A stretch of 64,000 nt of DNA from Ornithodoros turicata (Eukaryota > Arthropoda > Arachnida > Ixodida > Argasidae), in NCBI RefSeq assembly GCF_037126465.1, contig NW_026999401.1, forward strand, positions 394,501 to 458,500. Direction: 5' to 3'. How positions within the stretch are numbered: position 1 is the stretch's first letter; each line of letters begins with the position of its first letter. Shown piece after piece: positions 21,729 through 33,589 of the stretch. Below the pieces are notes generated by a model. The model was not told the origin of the DNA, ran no database searches, and was given only the letters and a program-made list of their open reading frames with translations. A program made the translations under genes and the position numbers.

Positions 21729-22236
21729 ACTTGTTAATACATCATTAAGACCACTAAATAAATATTATAATATTCGTGCAAGTGAGAGTACATTAATAAT
21801 ATTAAGAAAACATGACGTTAATACATTATTAGGACCACCGAATAAATATTACTAATATTCGTACAAGTAGAGTACATTAATAATATTAAGAAAACATGAC
21901 GTTAATACATTAAGACCACTGAATAAATATTACTAATATTCGTGCATGCGAGAGTACATCAATAATATTAAGAAAACATGCCGTTAATACATTATTAAGA
22001 CCACTGAGTAAATATTACTAATATTCGTGCAAGTGAGGGTACATTAACAATATTAAGAAAACATGACGTTAACACATTATTAAGACCACTGAATAAATAT
22101 TACTAATATTCGTGCAAGTGAGAGTACATTAATGATCGAGAAAACATGACGTTAATACATTATTAAGACCACTGAATAAATATTACTAATATTCGTGCAA
22201 GTGAGAGTACATTAATAATATTAAGAAAACGTGACG
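21729..22236. repeat. Minisatellite, ~85-bp unit, six copies
   Basis: Six tandem copies of an AT-rich unit of about 85 bp. Each includes GTTAATACATTATTAAGACC, ATATTCGTGCAAGTGAGAG and ATTAAGAAAACATG phrases. Units differ by a few substitutions and short deletions. A partial unit at 20938 shows that MITEs inserted inside the array. Confidence 0.85.
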
Positions 22237-22239
22237 ATC

Positions 22240-23327
22240 TAGCAGAAAGCTAGTTGGCTACTAGCAAAATAAATGAGTATGGTGATGTCCCCGAAAGACA
22301 GTGGGTTAACAGTATACACTACTGACTGGGGTGGGGCGTTCTACTTGACTTCGGCTGATGAAAAAAAAAAAAGACCTTCTGAAGAACTCACCTTCTGAGC
22401 GACAAACGTTACATTCTAGTTTCGAGGTGTGGTCGACGCGTTGAGATATGAAACTAGCCCTATAGGGATGTACAATGGCTGTAATGAAGTTGTGTGGAAG
22501 AATTTGTGTTAGAGGCACAACCGAAAAAAAGAACTTTCTTCTTTCACTATACTCTGGAAGACCCAGATGATGTTTCATCAGGGAAACACTTGATGCAATC
22601 GAGTAGTCTGACATTATAAAACGTACGCCTCTATATTCTGTACCGATTCCATGAGGGATGTTAGAAGGATGGCCGGATTTTCAGTTGGCACACGGTCGCT
22701 CTCTATTATTCTTACAGTCTGATCGACGGTGAGGCCCAGCGCATATGCCACACTTAGTAGCGCCTCTGCGATTCAATTTGTTGGCAGTTAAATAGCACTG
22801 TATGGACACAGCGGCCAGTTAGGACAGACACCTAAATTTAATACATTTCTTTTCCAGTTTGAGATTGTACCTGTTTTGATATTGAATAAAAGAGGACTCA
22901 CATTCATCTAGTCCATTTCCCCAAGTGGAATAAAATCATACGTGGAATCCTTGACCGCTATTGGTGAGTTAAGTGCCACATCAAAGTAACGTCAAGTTAG
23001 AGCGCAGGGCGGAGCGAAAATGCGAAAGAGTGCAGCGAATATTTCATCCGCATGCGAGCATATTTGGTTTTGAGCGCTAGGACTTTCAATGAGCTTTCGC
23101 TGCCTAAGTTGCAGTCAGAGTTGTACAAGTCCTGCTAAGGTAACCGAGGATGCGACTGTAGAATATGTACCACTACGCCAATCTACAACGTTGCAAGCTC
23201 ATTGGCCTAGACTGTGTGTGCGCTCCGATTGGTCGACAATGTTTTGAAATCGCATTTTCTACGCGCGCATGTGCGTGCAGCGTCCCGGCGGCCGTTTCAA
23301 CAGTTTCAGCATAGTTTCGAAATAGCT
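22240..23327. other. Intergenic, nothing identified
   Basis: The stretch has no supported exon. Short minus-strand frames near 22306-22614 lack domain or splice evidence. Confidence 0.3.
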
Positions 23328-23520
23328 CGCATCGGCCGGCACGGCGTCCGTCGCCTTGTGTTCCGTGTTTCGGTGATGTCAATCGGCAGAACAGTTTGTG
23401 ATTCTACGCGTGTTGTGCTGTTGCTGGACACGACTATTATCCCACGCACAGTCTATCAAATACGGAACTGGAATGCTTCGTGGGTTGGAGCGGTTGGAGA
23501 GTGAAGAACGCGTTCGGGCG
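23328..23520 (+). repeat. Direct duplicate A of a ~190-bp segment
   Basis: Starts ATCGGCCGGCACGGCGTCC and is about 90 percent similar by eye to 24464-24655 in the same orientation. It contains the phrase GACACGACTATTATCCCA and a following GGAACTGGAATGCTTCGTG. It may be an exon-like or repeat segment; I do not recognise a protein domain. Confidence 0.5.
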
Positions 23521-23567
23521 CCGTTGGATTTTGAGGGCTGACAACAAAGACATGATTACGATTACGT

Positions 23568-24153
23568 GCCACCACAGGGGTGGCATCCAGTGTATTGCTC
23601 CGTGGACGAAAGCGTGCTGGGCGAACGCAATGCATCCTGGACAGGTCCTGGTCGCACGTCACAGCAAACGTCAAGGCACACGTGACCTTAAAGATGGCGC
23701 CGCCCGTGATCGGCGGCCAAACCGTTTGTAAACAATGCTGTTGTTGTTTCTGGACGACGTTTTGGATGTTTTTCGATCACGGTAATTATTTTTATCCGAT
23801 AATCTCGCAGTAAAACGCGCAATTTTACTCATAAAGCCTCGTATTGTTGACAACTTCCAAAGATGTGATGACGACCGCGCGTTAAGACTTACCGAGCCGA
23901 TGCGATGTACCAATGGGCTACCATGTTGCGGAAGAAGCACCGCATAGTTTACGCTGGCAAAATACGGTCATCTCTTGGTGTTATGACGGCAAAAATATGT
24001 CGGTAAGCGGCAAAACGACATGTAAACAAAGTCACATGACCTCAAAATGACGTTTTCTATGACGTGCGACCAGGACAAGATGGCAGTTTTGCCAAAAGCA
24101 CCCGCTTGAGGGTAGTTACAACAATGGCGGGTTTGTGTCACCCCTGTGGTGGC
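23568..24153. mobile_element. Foldback element GCCACCACAGGGGTG
   Basis: Ends GCCACCACAGGGGTG and CACCCCTGTGGTGGC are perfectly inverted. Inner arm blocks also pair, for example CCTGGTCGCACGTCA at 23648 with its complement near 24061. It sits between the two direct duplicates at 23328 and 24464. Confidence 0.7.
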
Positions 24154-24463
24154 GATAGAGAAGCGTGTATGATTGTTGTGCGATAATCCTTGTATTGTCA
24201 ACCAGAGCGTCCCGAGGATGTCAAGGTGAGCTCAAGGCCATCAACTGCTGCTTGCAAACGAAATTAACATTTCATCCGCGCACGATAGATGGCATCGTGC
24301 AGTGACGTGCGCAGTGTGCGTGCGCGTGGGTAGCGTGGCACGGAAACAAGATGGCGCATGCTCGCTCTTGGAACTCAGTGTCCACACTCTGAAGCGTAGC
24401 TTATTAAGTGACTCTAGTGTGCCTTCTGCTCTGCAATCAACAAAAGAAGATGCTCATCATAAG

Positions 24464-24655
24464 ATCGGCCGGCACGGCGTCCTCTTGTGTTCCGTGTTTC
24501 AGTGATGTCAATCGGCAGAACAGGTGTTGTGCTGTTCCTGGACACGACTATTATCCCAGGAACAGTCTATCAACTCCGGAACTGGAATGCTTCGTGAGTT
24601 GGAGCGGTTGGAGAGTGAAGAACACGCTCGGGCCGTGTCGGATTTCGTGGTCTGT
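24464..24655 (+). repeat. Direct duplicate B of a ~190-bp segment
   Basis: Counterpart of 23328-23520, with a short internal deletion after CAGAACAGG and a few substitutions. The duplication unit is about 1.1 kb between equivalent positions, with the foldback element in between. Confidence 0.5.
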
Positions 24656-25024
24656 GTTCGTCTTGCTTCAAGTTCGAACTTGGTTACAGTGCGTCAACAA
24701 CGCAGTGGACTTTGTATTCACAGTGCACCCATGTATCAGATCTTTTAATCAGTGCTTTGCGTCAAATAAATATTTCTTTTAGCAAAAAGCTTCAGTTATT
24801 TTGAATATCGGGTAACGACGGTAGGCGTGAAATCCGGTAGAAGTCGATGGTAGCCAGAACCGGCCCAAAGTTCAGCCAAAGTTAAGTCCCCTGATTGGCT
24901 GTCTGGCATTGCATAATTTCTACAACGTTGCACGCTCATTGGTCGTGTGCCCAGTGTTGTGTGAATTATCTCAAACTATGAACTCTATGGGGAGCTGTTG
25001 GAGCCTGGTTGTACACTTTACTCG

Positions 25025-25765
25025 AAAACAGTAATTAATTACAATTACTGTTACTACTTCGCGAAAAGTAATTCTTTACCGTTACAAATTAATTCATCCA
25101 AAATGTAATACGTTACAGATTAAAAATGTAACGCGTTACTTTTGCCGTTACTTTTAAATTGTGGGCCATAGCAAAGCCAACGAGCCTGCAGTGAACGCAA
25201 CCATGCAGCTCTTGTTGCAAATTCTAATATGAGACACCAACATACATGATAAGTGAAATTCACAAATACATTTGAAAGCAACATACAAAACACATACACG
25301 TGTTTATTACAGATTTATATACACATCTAAAAGAACATCGAAACATCCGCTTCGTTTTGTTACTATTGTTATGTTCATCCCGCACAATTTATCAATACAG
25401 TTACCTATTTTACTGTTGCTCCAGTAGGTCGCGGTTTTAAGGGATTATCATATTACTGTGGTGTGCATGGAACACGTGTGGACTAGAGACGGTCGTCACA
25501 GTGACCTCTGCGTCATTGCTTCAGTCGAACTCGTGGTGGAACAGAAGAACAGATTGGCTCGCTGAAAATGGTTGCCATTGTTGACAGAAGGTTAAAAAAG
25601 TAATCGATTACTCAGTAATTGACTACCGAAAAGTGTAATCAGATTACTTGGAAAATTACTTGCTCACAAAATTAATTGATTACGTTAAATAATTACCGAA
25701 AGAAGTAAGTGATTACTAGTAACGCGTTGCAGTAATACTCTGGTTGCAGTAATATAACGCAGAGT
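25025..25765. mobile_element. GTAAT/ATTAC-rich non-autonomous element
   Basis: The left end (25030-25160) and right end (25595-25765) are both packed with GTAAT, ATTAC and GTAACGCGTTRC motifs; the middle 430 bp is ordinary sequence. The right end matches 1-180. It is probably a non-autonomous DNA transposon. Exact termini are not certain. Confidence 0.55.
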
Positions 25766-26029
25766 AATGGGCACCATTTATACCAGTTTACGGCTCCTTT
25801 AATGTCTCTAAAGGCCTTTGTGAGCGACTCTCTGCACGATGCCCTTTATCGGCCTTGCCGGCCCTTTATCAGGGGTCACCTCACGACGAGCCTGTTGTCA
25901 GCCGAGAGTGCCCACTGCCGGCGTAACAAATCGAGCATGTAAGCTCAGGGCCGCTTACCTAAAATAACGCATTTGCGCCTGTCTCCTCAATGGCGAGCGG
26001 AAAAGTGCCCCGGCATTGACGACATCCCA

Positions 26030-26175
26030 GTTGAAAGATGAAAGTCACTGAAAAGGTTAGCCAGCTGTAGGACTCGAACCCACATCTTCTGGATTACCGG
26101 TCCAGGGCTCTACTCTATTGTCCCTTCTATGTTGTTCCAGCCTCAGAACATCAGTTCTTTCATGTTCAACATTTG
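26030..26175 (-). repeat. tRNA-derived SINE (minus strand)
   Basis: On the minus strand the sequence reads GTAGAGCCCTGGACCGGTAA followed by GGTTCGAGTCC, a pol III box B. It then continues with CAGTGACTTTCATCTTTCAA. A head-to-head pair of the same family is seen at 60060-60190. It is a dispersed SINE copy, not a functional tRNA gene, because the acceptor stem cannot be formed. Confidence 0.65.
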
Positions 26176-26289
26176 CCGCTTGCGTCGATCCCTGTCGTAT
26201 GAATGTGTGTATGAGTGTGCAAAAATGTAAGAGTGAAAGGAGGATGAGTGAGAGAGAGTGACTGGTTTGTCCCTTCAGATGACGCACCC

Positions 26290-27960
26290 TGGAAGTCGCT
26301 GAGAAGGCGTGCTAGAAGGCGTGGAAATCTGTTCCGGCCCGTCAAACTGGGGGGGTTGGGATTGTCCTGCCTTTTCGTTCGTCAGTTGGTTTGGCGCGTG
26401 TGCTTTGTACGCGACCAGCTACACCCTTTCCTCCAGCACTGCACTGCTGCCATCCTTCATGATGAGCTACCGGAACTGTTACTGTCGACAGTATATGACA
26501 CGCCTATGGTTGTTTGGGGCTTCTACAAAGAGGTAGCAGCCTCGTTCAGATTCCTCCTGGCAAGGTTCTCTAGAGAGTTCATCTTTGAAACGCCTCGGAA
26601 ACGCCTCTATCACGCTCTTCTGGATTCGCTTTTTCCGCCTCCAATGTACCGTACGATGTTTGCACCCCAGCCTGGTGGTGATGTTCTCTTGCGTGTATAC
26701 GGCGCATGCCAGTGCGTCCAAAGGTGAAGACTTTCTTCTATCTGTTACACACTGGAACGCTACCGCTTCATGTGTGGCTGCGCGACAGAGGGTTTTTGGT
26801 GCCATGGAATAATTTGAACTGCCGTCGTTGTCCGGAAGAGGAAAACATGTAAAGATAAGTCTCGAAAACTGGACCCAGAATGCTTATCGTCCGATTACTT
26901 TAATGACGAGCGATTATAAGATCCTAGCTAAGACTCTTCTGTTGCGCGTTTCACCTCTGTTGGAGAACATATACATCCTTGCCAAGCATGTTCTGTCCCC
27001 GGCAGGTCCTTAGACATTCATATAATCATTCTTCGCCATACGATCCACAGGATTAAGAGGGGCCATGCCCCCTCTGTGCTGGCTTTCTTCGATCAAACCA
27101 AGGCATTTGTTGGTGTGCGACACGCATACCTGTTCTCTCAGTTGAGGGCATGAGAGTTCGCCAATGCTTGGGTAAGGTACGTGGAAACGTTGTATAGGGG
27201 CGCTAGAAGCGCTGCCTCTGTCGCTGGCGGCCTGTCGCTGCCCTTTGATGTAACTTGTGGGGTTCGTCAAGGATGTCATCTTTCTCCTGCCTTGTACTCC
27301 ATCGCCATCAACACTCTCCTCGAGAGACTGTGTTCTATTCCTGTTACATTGGCTCTGCCCCAATGGATGCCCTGCACCTCTTTTTCCGTACGTGGATGAC
27401 ATATCTGTGAGTGTGATGACATATCACATCTAAGTGTTCCCTAGGGTACACTTAGAAGGCCTTTCTGTCTGTTTAGAAGGCCTTTGAAGATTACGGAGTG
27501 ATTTCCGGGGCAAGGCCGAATAGATAAAAAAGTGCAGCACTGTGTTTGAACCTCCAGCCTTTCTGCAGGGCTCCTTTCCGTGTTCCAGACCAAACTTCAA
27601 ATTTCTTGGTGTGACTTTTGATTGCACTGGCATATCAAGCGTAAACTGGCCACGTGTGTTTAATGGCTGCAGACCTGTCCTGCGGCAGCTTAACTTTTGG
27701 CTTGCCCATCAGTTTTCGCGCTCACTTGCTACTGCCCTTGTACTACAGTGGCTTCTGGTTCCTCGAAGTCGTTGCCACGCCGACACCACTATTCCACACT
27801 GCCATCACTATATGCCCACGTTCCGTTTTCTCTGGTTCGGTTCACTGGAGTGGGCCGCCAGGTCCCGCTTGCAGAGTACAGGAGACCAGGGTGGCTAAGC
27901 CTTGCCAGTGGTGCTCGACCAGTGCCTTGCACTTCAGTCGCGCATTTATTTCGAGGCGTC
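26290..27960 (+). pseudogene. Scrambled LINE (reverse transcriptase) fragments
   Basis: Two pieces of a non-LTR retrotransposon are joined out of order. 26400-26855 resembles the region after the RT domain, ending in a C-x-x-C stretch (NCRRCPEE). 26870-27900 resembles the RT domain itself: AYRPITLMTSDYKILAK, then a decayed palm with GVRQGCHLSP and a YVDD-like box at about 27388, and then the RT thumb region. Many stops and frameshifts break it. A second copy of the RQGCHLSP region lies at 31640-31905. Clade assignment (L1-like or similar) is uncertain. Confidence 0.6.
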
Positions 27961-27984
27961 GCTCACACCCGGACACCCAGCGTT

Positions 27985-28045
27985 AGTATTAGTAGTAGTA
28001 TTAGTAGCGTAGTAGTAGTAGTAGTATTAGTAGCGTTAGCATTAG
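27985..28045 (+). repeat. TAG trinucleotide microsatellite
   Basis: Imperfect TAG/TAT repeats with GCGTTAG interruptions, immediately downstream of the LINE fragment. Confidence 0.7.
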
Positions 28046-28532
28046 TGCAGTACTCTCTGGGATGTGCCACAAGTTGGTTCGTTGAGAGCCCTAGGTTTCG
28101 GCCAAGGTCTGCCTCGGAAGTCCTGCCTCGTTCATATAGCACCTCTGTAGCGATGTTGTAAGACGTTTACGACTCCAGCTTCCGGAAGCTGACATCCAGT
28201 TATGGGCTGTCAGTGATTTTTATACAGCTATACGGGAGTTGGAGTGCGGTCACCCAGTTCCCCGGTGCCGGCGAAGGTGTCCTGGCGTCGGATCTCTGCG
28301 GGCAGGCTAGATGCACGCCGCGCCAGTCTTCAGTGGAAGTTGGCCCACGATATTCTTTTTTTTTTCTGGAAAGGTTTTATTCACAGCGATTACTTAAGTG
28401 TCACACATGAAAATCAATCGCCGACTATATACACGAGGGTAGCATGCCTATGCCTTGAAAACGACCTTTCTTCTTGTGTTCCGTTCCCTTTCTCGGTGCA
28501 CTAAAGCTAGCACTGAAGTTATGCCATTCTTG

Positions 28533-29330
28533 CTAGAAAGTTGTTAACAGTTTCACCCGGGAGTTAACAACCTCGACTATGTTGACACAAATCCACGCAG
28601 ACGAAAACGCTGTCTCTCCCGTCATCAGCAACTGTCTTTCGAGGAACTGTTTCACTTCACTTCCAAAACAGTCGACCGACATCATCACGGAGCACCACTG
28701 CCTGGACTGTATGGTGTCCCTGCATCGGGCCTTCCAAAGAGCTTGTTCTGCCATGGCTGTGAACAGAACCCGAAGCTTGCCTTCTGTTGCACCGTACGAT
28801 CTTGTCTGGAGCCCAGCAGGGAGCCGCAAGCGATATTTTCGAGATAGTATTGACCATACTCTGCGGGCTACAGGGCATTCACGGAAAACATGCACTGCGG
28901 ACTCTTCTTTTCGGCATCGCACGCAGGTGGATGTTCGAGAAACTCCCCAGCGGCTGAGCCGATCCCGCGTTGGCAGTGCATCCCAGGCAGTGCGCCATCG
29001 CAGATCTTGAACAGAACTTGGTAACCATCCTTCCTCTTCGTAAGCGTTTGGACCGTTTTCACGTTTTTCGTTCTGGCGGCTGGGCGTCTTGCGGGATGTG
29101 TCAAACGGCTGAGCACTGATTTTTGCGGTGTCACGTTCCCCTTTTGCTGTGGCATAGGTTAACGCAAGTATTTGAGCTCTCTGCTGTCCCCTGGGCCACT
29201 GTGCGGTTCCTAGAACCGTTGCCGGTTCGGCGCACTCAGCGCAAACAATTGGCTTCGTTAATTACGGAGGTAAACTTTCAAATTTGGATCCGTCGTTATA
29301 GGACTCTACTGTCCTCCGCAGCGACTCTCC
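28533..29330 (-). pseudogene. LINE 3'-terminal fragment (minus strand)
   Basis: On the minus strand the frames resemble the end of a LINE ORF2. There is a cysteine/histidine knuckle (MRCRKEESAVHVFRECP), followed by about 100 residues of C-terminal tail. It is in the opposite orientation to the fragments at 26290-27960 and has shifts between frames, so it is a separate dead copy. Confidence 0.45.
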
Positions 29331-29704
29331 CGTGTTTGATAGTTCTCCTGCTTGATGACAATGCACTTGCCATCCTGGAGATTGATGCGCCCAATCTTGA
29401 TGTCAATATATTAATTGCGCACGGTTGGCCATACAATGCATTACGTGCCGGGCTCGTCGGCAGTATCGCGTGTGGTGCAGTTTTCTCTTTAGTGGAAATT
29501 TTCTGTTAAAAATTCCCTGGAAATTTTCTCTTAAAAATGTGGCTTTGCAGCGCTGTTTCCGGGAAGGTACGTTCTCAAAAATCTCCGAAATTTGTATTGG
29601 CAGCAAGCCTCAGGTATCAAATAGCCGCGTCATTATACAAAATCATTCTTATTGGTAATTTATGTTATTGGTGCGTTATCTTCCCAACAGTTTGATTAAC
29701 ATCT

Positions 29705-29960
29705 TTGGGGCAAAGGAAGCTCAGTGGTTAGCGTGCTGGCCATGTCACGTCGAGACTGGGAGGTACCCGGGTTCGAATCCCGGTGCCGGCTGTGCTGTCT
29801 GGGGTTTTTCCTGGGTTTTCCTCAGACGCTTTCAGACATATGTCGGCACAGTTCCCTTAGAAGTCGGCCCAGGACGCACATTCCCCCAGGGCGTGAGTCG
29901 TGACGTTGCCCACATACGTGAGGCCGACAACGGCAAGCCCTATCACCACCACCACCACCA
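29705..29960 (+). repeat. tRNA-derived SINE with CAC tail
   Basis: The head contains a box A-like AGCTCAGTGGTTAGCGTGCT and a box B GGGTTCGAATCCC. It is followed by a tRNA-unrelated body (GGGGTTTTTCCTGGGTTTTC) and a short CAC repeat at the 3' end. This is the layout of tRNA-derived SINEs such as the tick element Ruka; I recognise the type but did not align it. The intact boxes mean transcription by pol III is possible. Confidence 0.75.
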
Positions 29961-30347
29961 CCGGAAGCCTTTCTTGCTCGAAAGAATGTTTCACAGAATT
30001 GTGCCAGCACCACGACCAGTTAACTCGGGCTTCGTCGTCGTCATCGCGTTACGCTAGGGGAGCAACAGTGACGAACATTTTTATTCTAAACGCATCCGCC
30101 ACACCAGCAAAGTTAGATGACTGGCGCTGATGATATGCAGCAGTCGCCAGAACCGAATTTCGCGTTTGCGGTGATCGCCGCGGTAACAGTCAGGAAAATC
30201 GCATCGCTTGTCCCATCCTATAGTTCGCAATACAAAATCCAAAGCACTCCATGACAAAAAACAGGTAATCATGTACGACGACGACGACGAAGCTGAGCTG
30301 CGGTGAGCGATTCTGTCCTTGTTCTGATTTTCTGTACTATCTATATA
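29961..30347. other. Intergenic, nothing identified
   Basis: Contains a short GAC/CGA run (30278-30290). No coding or RNA feature is supported. Confidence 0.3.
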
Positions 30348-30558
30348 CAGGGTGTTCAAAATTAAGCTTTCACTAGCACTATATAAATAGGCGAACAAAA
30401 GAAAACTGGTGCTACTTTTTCTGTTCCTTGAGTAAGAAACAGGTGCTACATCATTAGCAGCACCTGTTTCTTACACAAGTAGCGTAAAGTTATCATCCGG
30501 TTTCCTGTCATCGCTGTGTTTGCGTAGCGCTCGTGAAAGCTTAATTTTGAACACCCTG
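30348..30558. mobile_element. 211-bp MITE CAGGGTGTTCAAAATTAAGC
   Basis: Ends CAGGGTGTTCAAAATTAAGC and the exact complement GCTTAATTTTGAACACCCTG. The central part has a second stem (AAGAAACAGGTGCT / AGCACCTGTTTCTT), so the full element can fold. Its outer bases resemble the CAGGGTGTCC foldback family. Confidence 0.8.
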
Positions 30559-30928
30559 CATATGTGTGTGTTTCCCTTTGTGTAATTCTGTTGATGATGG
30601 GCTAGTGTTATTCTTTTGGCGTGTGTGTGCGTGTGCCATGGCCAGCCGTGGAATTCCTTCTCCCTCTGGTGAAGAAGGCACCTGGTGGCTGTATTCGATC
30701 TTTTCAGCACCAGGATGAGTTAGATTTTGAGCTCAAGGCTATGTCTCTCCAAGGGGCTGCAACCCTGAAAGGTTTGGCCTCTGTAGATGTAACTGGTGCT
30801 GCCATTCCTTTGGAAACCAACCTCACCGTAGTTACGGTGTCTAAGGCACCGGTTGGTATGACGCGCACATCGTTTCAGTGCAGGGCCAGTATGGCACAGT
30901 AAAGGACACTGTCCGCGGGACATACGAC

Positions 30929-31629
30929 TAGAGCCCTGCGCGGATGATATTCTTGGCATCCGCATCCTACCCGCATCCGCGCACACGTTATCCACATCCG
31001 TTCCGCACCCGTAGCATGCACAACCGTTTACGTCCGCATCCGATGCGCTGAGCAAAACGCAACATCCGCATCCGATCCGATCCGCAAAATCCGCACGTTT
31101 CGAAAGATGCGTAAGGACCGTCGGAAGCATGTTGGTATAATTTCGGATGCCTCCATGCTGTCACGGAAGGACTCACGACAAGAAGCAAAGGTTCAACAAA
31201 CGCGATATGGAGAGACTTTTGGAACGCGTGGAACGATACCTCGCTGGTGCTCCCGTGGTTCGAGACTCCAGAATGCCTCCTCTCCCGTCTTGGCCGTGCA
31301 TGGTCAAAGGTGAACCTGAGCATGCGCTCGCTGACGGCGCGCAATACAAATAAATTGCTGGTAGAAAAATTACAGCATGCGTTATATCCGCATCCGATCC
31401 GCTGCCTTCGCATCGGCATCCGATCCGCATCTGACCTCGAGCCATTCGCATCCGATCCGCACACCGCGGAAAGTGCTAAACTTTCATCAGTGCTAAATTT
31501 TCATCAATTTTCAGTGCTAAATTTTCATCAATTTTCAGTGCTAAATTTTCATCAATTTTCAGTGCTAAATTTTCATCAATTTTCAGTGCTAAATTTTCAG
31601 CGGATACCCGCGGATGGTGCAGGGCTCTA
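30929..31629. mobile_element. hAT-type element TAGAGCCCTGC with 8-bp target duplication
   Basis: The inverted ends TAGAGCCCTGC and GCAGGGCTCTA are bordered by the exact direct repeat CATACGAC (30921-30928 and 31630-31637). The interior is rich in GCATCCGATCC phrases and holds a 24-bp tandem repeat (31488-31600). No transposase is present. Confidence 0.8.
31488..31600 (+). repeat. 24-bp tandem repeat, five units
   Basis: The unit AGTGCTAAATTTTCATCA plus ATTTTC repeats almost perfectly, and the last unit is truncated. It lies inside the hAT-type element. Confidence 0.85.
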
Positions 31630-32458
31630 CATACGACCATCTGGACCATCCGGCTGAGGGCATATGGGTTCGCCGTTGCTTGGGTTACGAATGTGGAAAC
31701 GTTGTATAGAGGTGCTAGAAGGCGTTGTCTCTGTCGCTGGTGGCCTGTCGCCGCCCTTTGATGAAACGTGTGCGTTTCCTCAAGGATGTCCTCTCTCTCC
31801 CGCCTCCGTCAACACTCTACTCGAGAGACTGTGTTCAATTCCTGTTACATTGGCACTGCCCAATGGATGGCCTCCACCTCTTTTTTCGCATATGACGGAA
31901 TGAGGCCACTTCACCCCCCCCCCCCATGTTATTACTAAGGTTGACGGGAGCTGTACTTCAAGTCGTTGCAGTCTCCAGTCAACCCTTTCGGCACAAAAAA
32001 ACAAATGTCCTCGAGACTGACGTCACAGCCTTTAATCTCTCATATCGAACACAATTGTCTCTTCGTGATTTCTCCTGAGATGTCATTCAGAAATTGTTAC
32101 AAATTGTAGCGCATTCCACGACAGATGCTCCTAACACAGAAGGCTCACAAAGGGATTCATCTTACAAGTCGTGACGTCTTGTAGAAATATTCTTTTATCT
32201 CTTTGGGTTGATTTATTCGTTTATGCCATCAGGTGAGGAGATGCAAGAAGTAAAAGAAGCATTCATCATAAACAGAGGAAGAATGGAAGGAAAGAGGAAT
32301 AAAGAATGTAACAGAGAGGCAAAAGGGAAACAATGCAATGCATATGTTGTTCATGGAAGTAAACCTTGGTTAACAGTTCAGAGCCACTGTATGGGTGTCT
32401 CTTCATTGTTTCTTTGTTTACTTTTCACGTGTGTCACCACCCAACCCAACTTTTTTAC

Positions 32459-33282
32459 CATGGAGGAAGGAAACACAGGAGCGGCCCTTCCAAGTTTTTG
32501 CCATGGGGACGGGCGTGCCAGCCTCGCATTGCATTCTGGGATGCTCCTGTCTACCATGTGACCGCTCACCTGACCCCAAGAGCATGCGCAGGCCAGCTTC
32601 CAAAGCAGACGACGGGAGTCGTGATTGCAGCTCCAGACATCTGCCTTGTGATGAGCGCCGCGCCTCCAGTTTGTTTTGTGTGTGTTCGGAGGTTTACTCT
32701 TCGTTTACCCTTCTACCACAAGACCGGTCACGGTCTGCCGACTGCAGGACCACCACGCAGGACTAGAAACATCATTCGTGGCAGCGACGTTTGTGTGACG
32801 ACGTGGCCACGTTTTGTGTTTGTTGCTGAAGTGGTAAAGCATGCCAGTAATCAAACTTGTACAACAATGATGGAAATCCGATGAATCTGCAGCTGTAGCA
32901 CAGCGCCAGCTTGCAAACGAACGATTCAAGATGGCTCTCTCACAGACAGGGGTACGAAACAACCGATCAAGTACGTACTTACGAATGAGACGTTATTCCC
33001 GTGACAGAGCTGCTTTCTGTTGAACGACAGCCGCAACAGCGGTAAGAACACGTTAACAAAATGTTGTTTCCGCAGTGGTGCTCACATGTTAAGAGTAAAT
33101 GGCTTTGGAAAAGCTTAAAAGCACGGAAAACAGCGCGAGGGACAAAGCGTTGCTAAACCGAAACTTTAGAGAGGATCACGTAGTGGACAGGAAGTAATGG
33201 CGGTTTTGACAGGGGCGACCGCCAGAGGGGTCCCACGAAAATCTGTTCGAAACGGCCGCTCCTGTGTTTCCTTCCTTCCATG
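32459..33282. mobile_element. hAT-type MITE private to duplication copy A
   Basis: Ends CATGGAGGAAGGAAACACAG and the complement of CATGGAAGGAAGGAAACACA; 824 bp. The flanking 8 bp are TTTTTTAC (32451-32458) and CTTTTTAC (33283-33290). The paralogous segment at 40185-40192 has a single CTTTTTAC with no insertion, so this element arrived after the segment duplicated or was absent from the donor. Confidence 0.8.
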
Positions 33283-33589
33283 CTTTTTACCCTCCGCCTG
33301 TTCATGCGTGCGAGTTTCAAAAATGTCAAACACAGGTAAAATACGGTGGGATACAAATCGCATCCGTATACAGCGTTCCCCTATCTGTGCATTAACATGT
33401 GCTTCTTCAGGTGTCTGCATCAAGGACATGCGACAGCCCAGGACTGGTGCGCTTTCACGTGTACGAGGCCTCTAAGCACTTGCATGGTTGCCATCACAAG
33501 TGTGTCTTGGCTGCATGTTAAACCTACAGGCTTTGTGCTCTGGCTGAACTATCTCTAGCAGCTTCTTCTCTAACTCTGTGTGTTCGTGC

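Larger units (their letters stand above)
30620..31905 (+). pseudogene. LINE remnant split by a hAT element
   Basis: 31640-31905 matches 27150-27400 (ETLYRGAR and GCPLSPA-like codons) and represents the RT palm. 30620-30928 is unfamiliar 5' sequence. The two are now separated by the hAT-type insertion at 30929-31629. The remnant is degraded and partly deleted relative to the other copy. Confidence 0.45.

Noticed and set aside
21720..22240. A CRISPR-like array
   Set aside because: Repeats are directly adjacent 85-bp units without unique spacers, and the DNA is eukaryotic; it is a minisatellite.
26828..27402. A functional reverse transcriptase gene
   Set aside because: RT motifs are recognisable but broken by many stops and frameshifts, and the domain order is scrambled.
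29705..29790. A true tRNA gene
   Set aside because: Box A and box B are present, but no acceptor stem pairing is possible and a SINE body with a simple-repeat tail follows.
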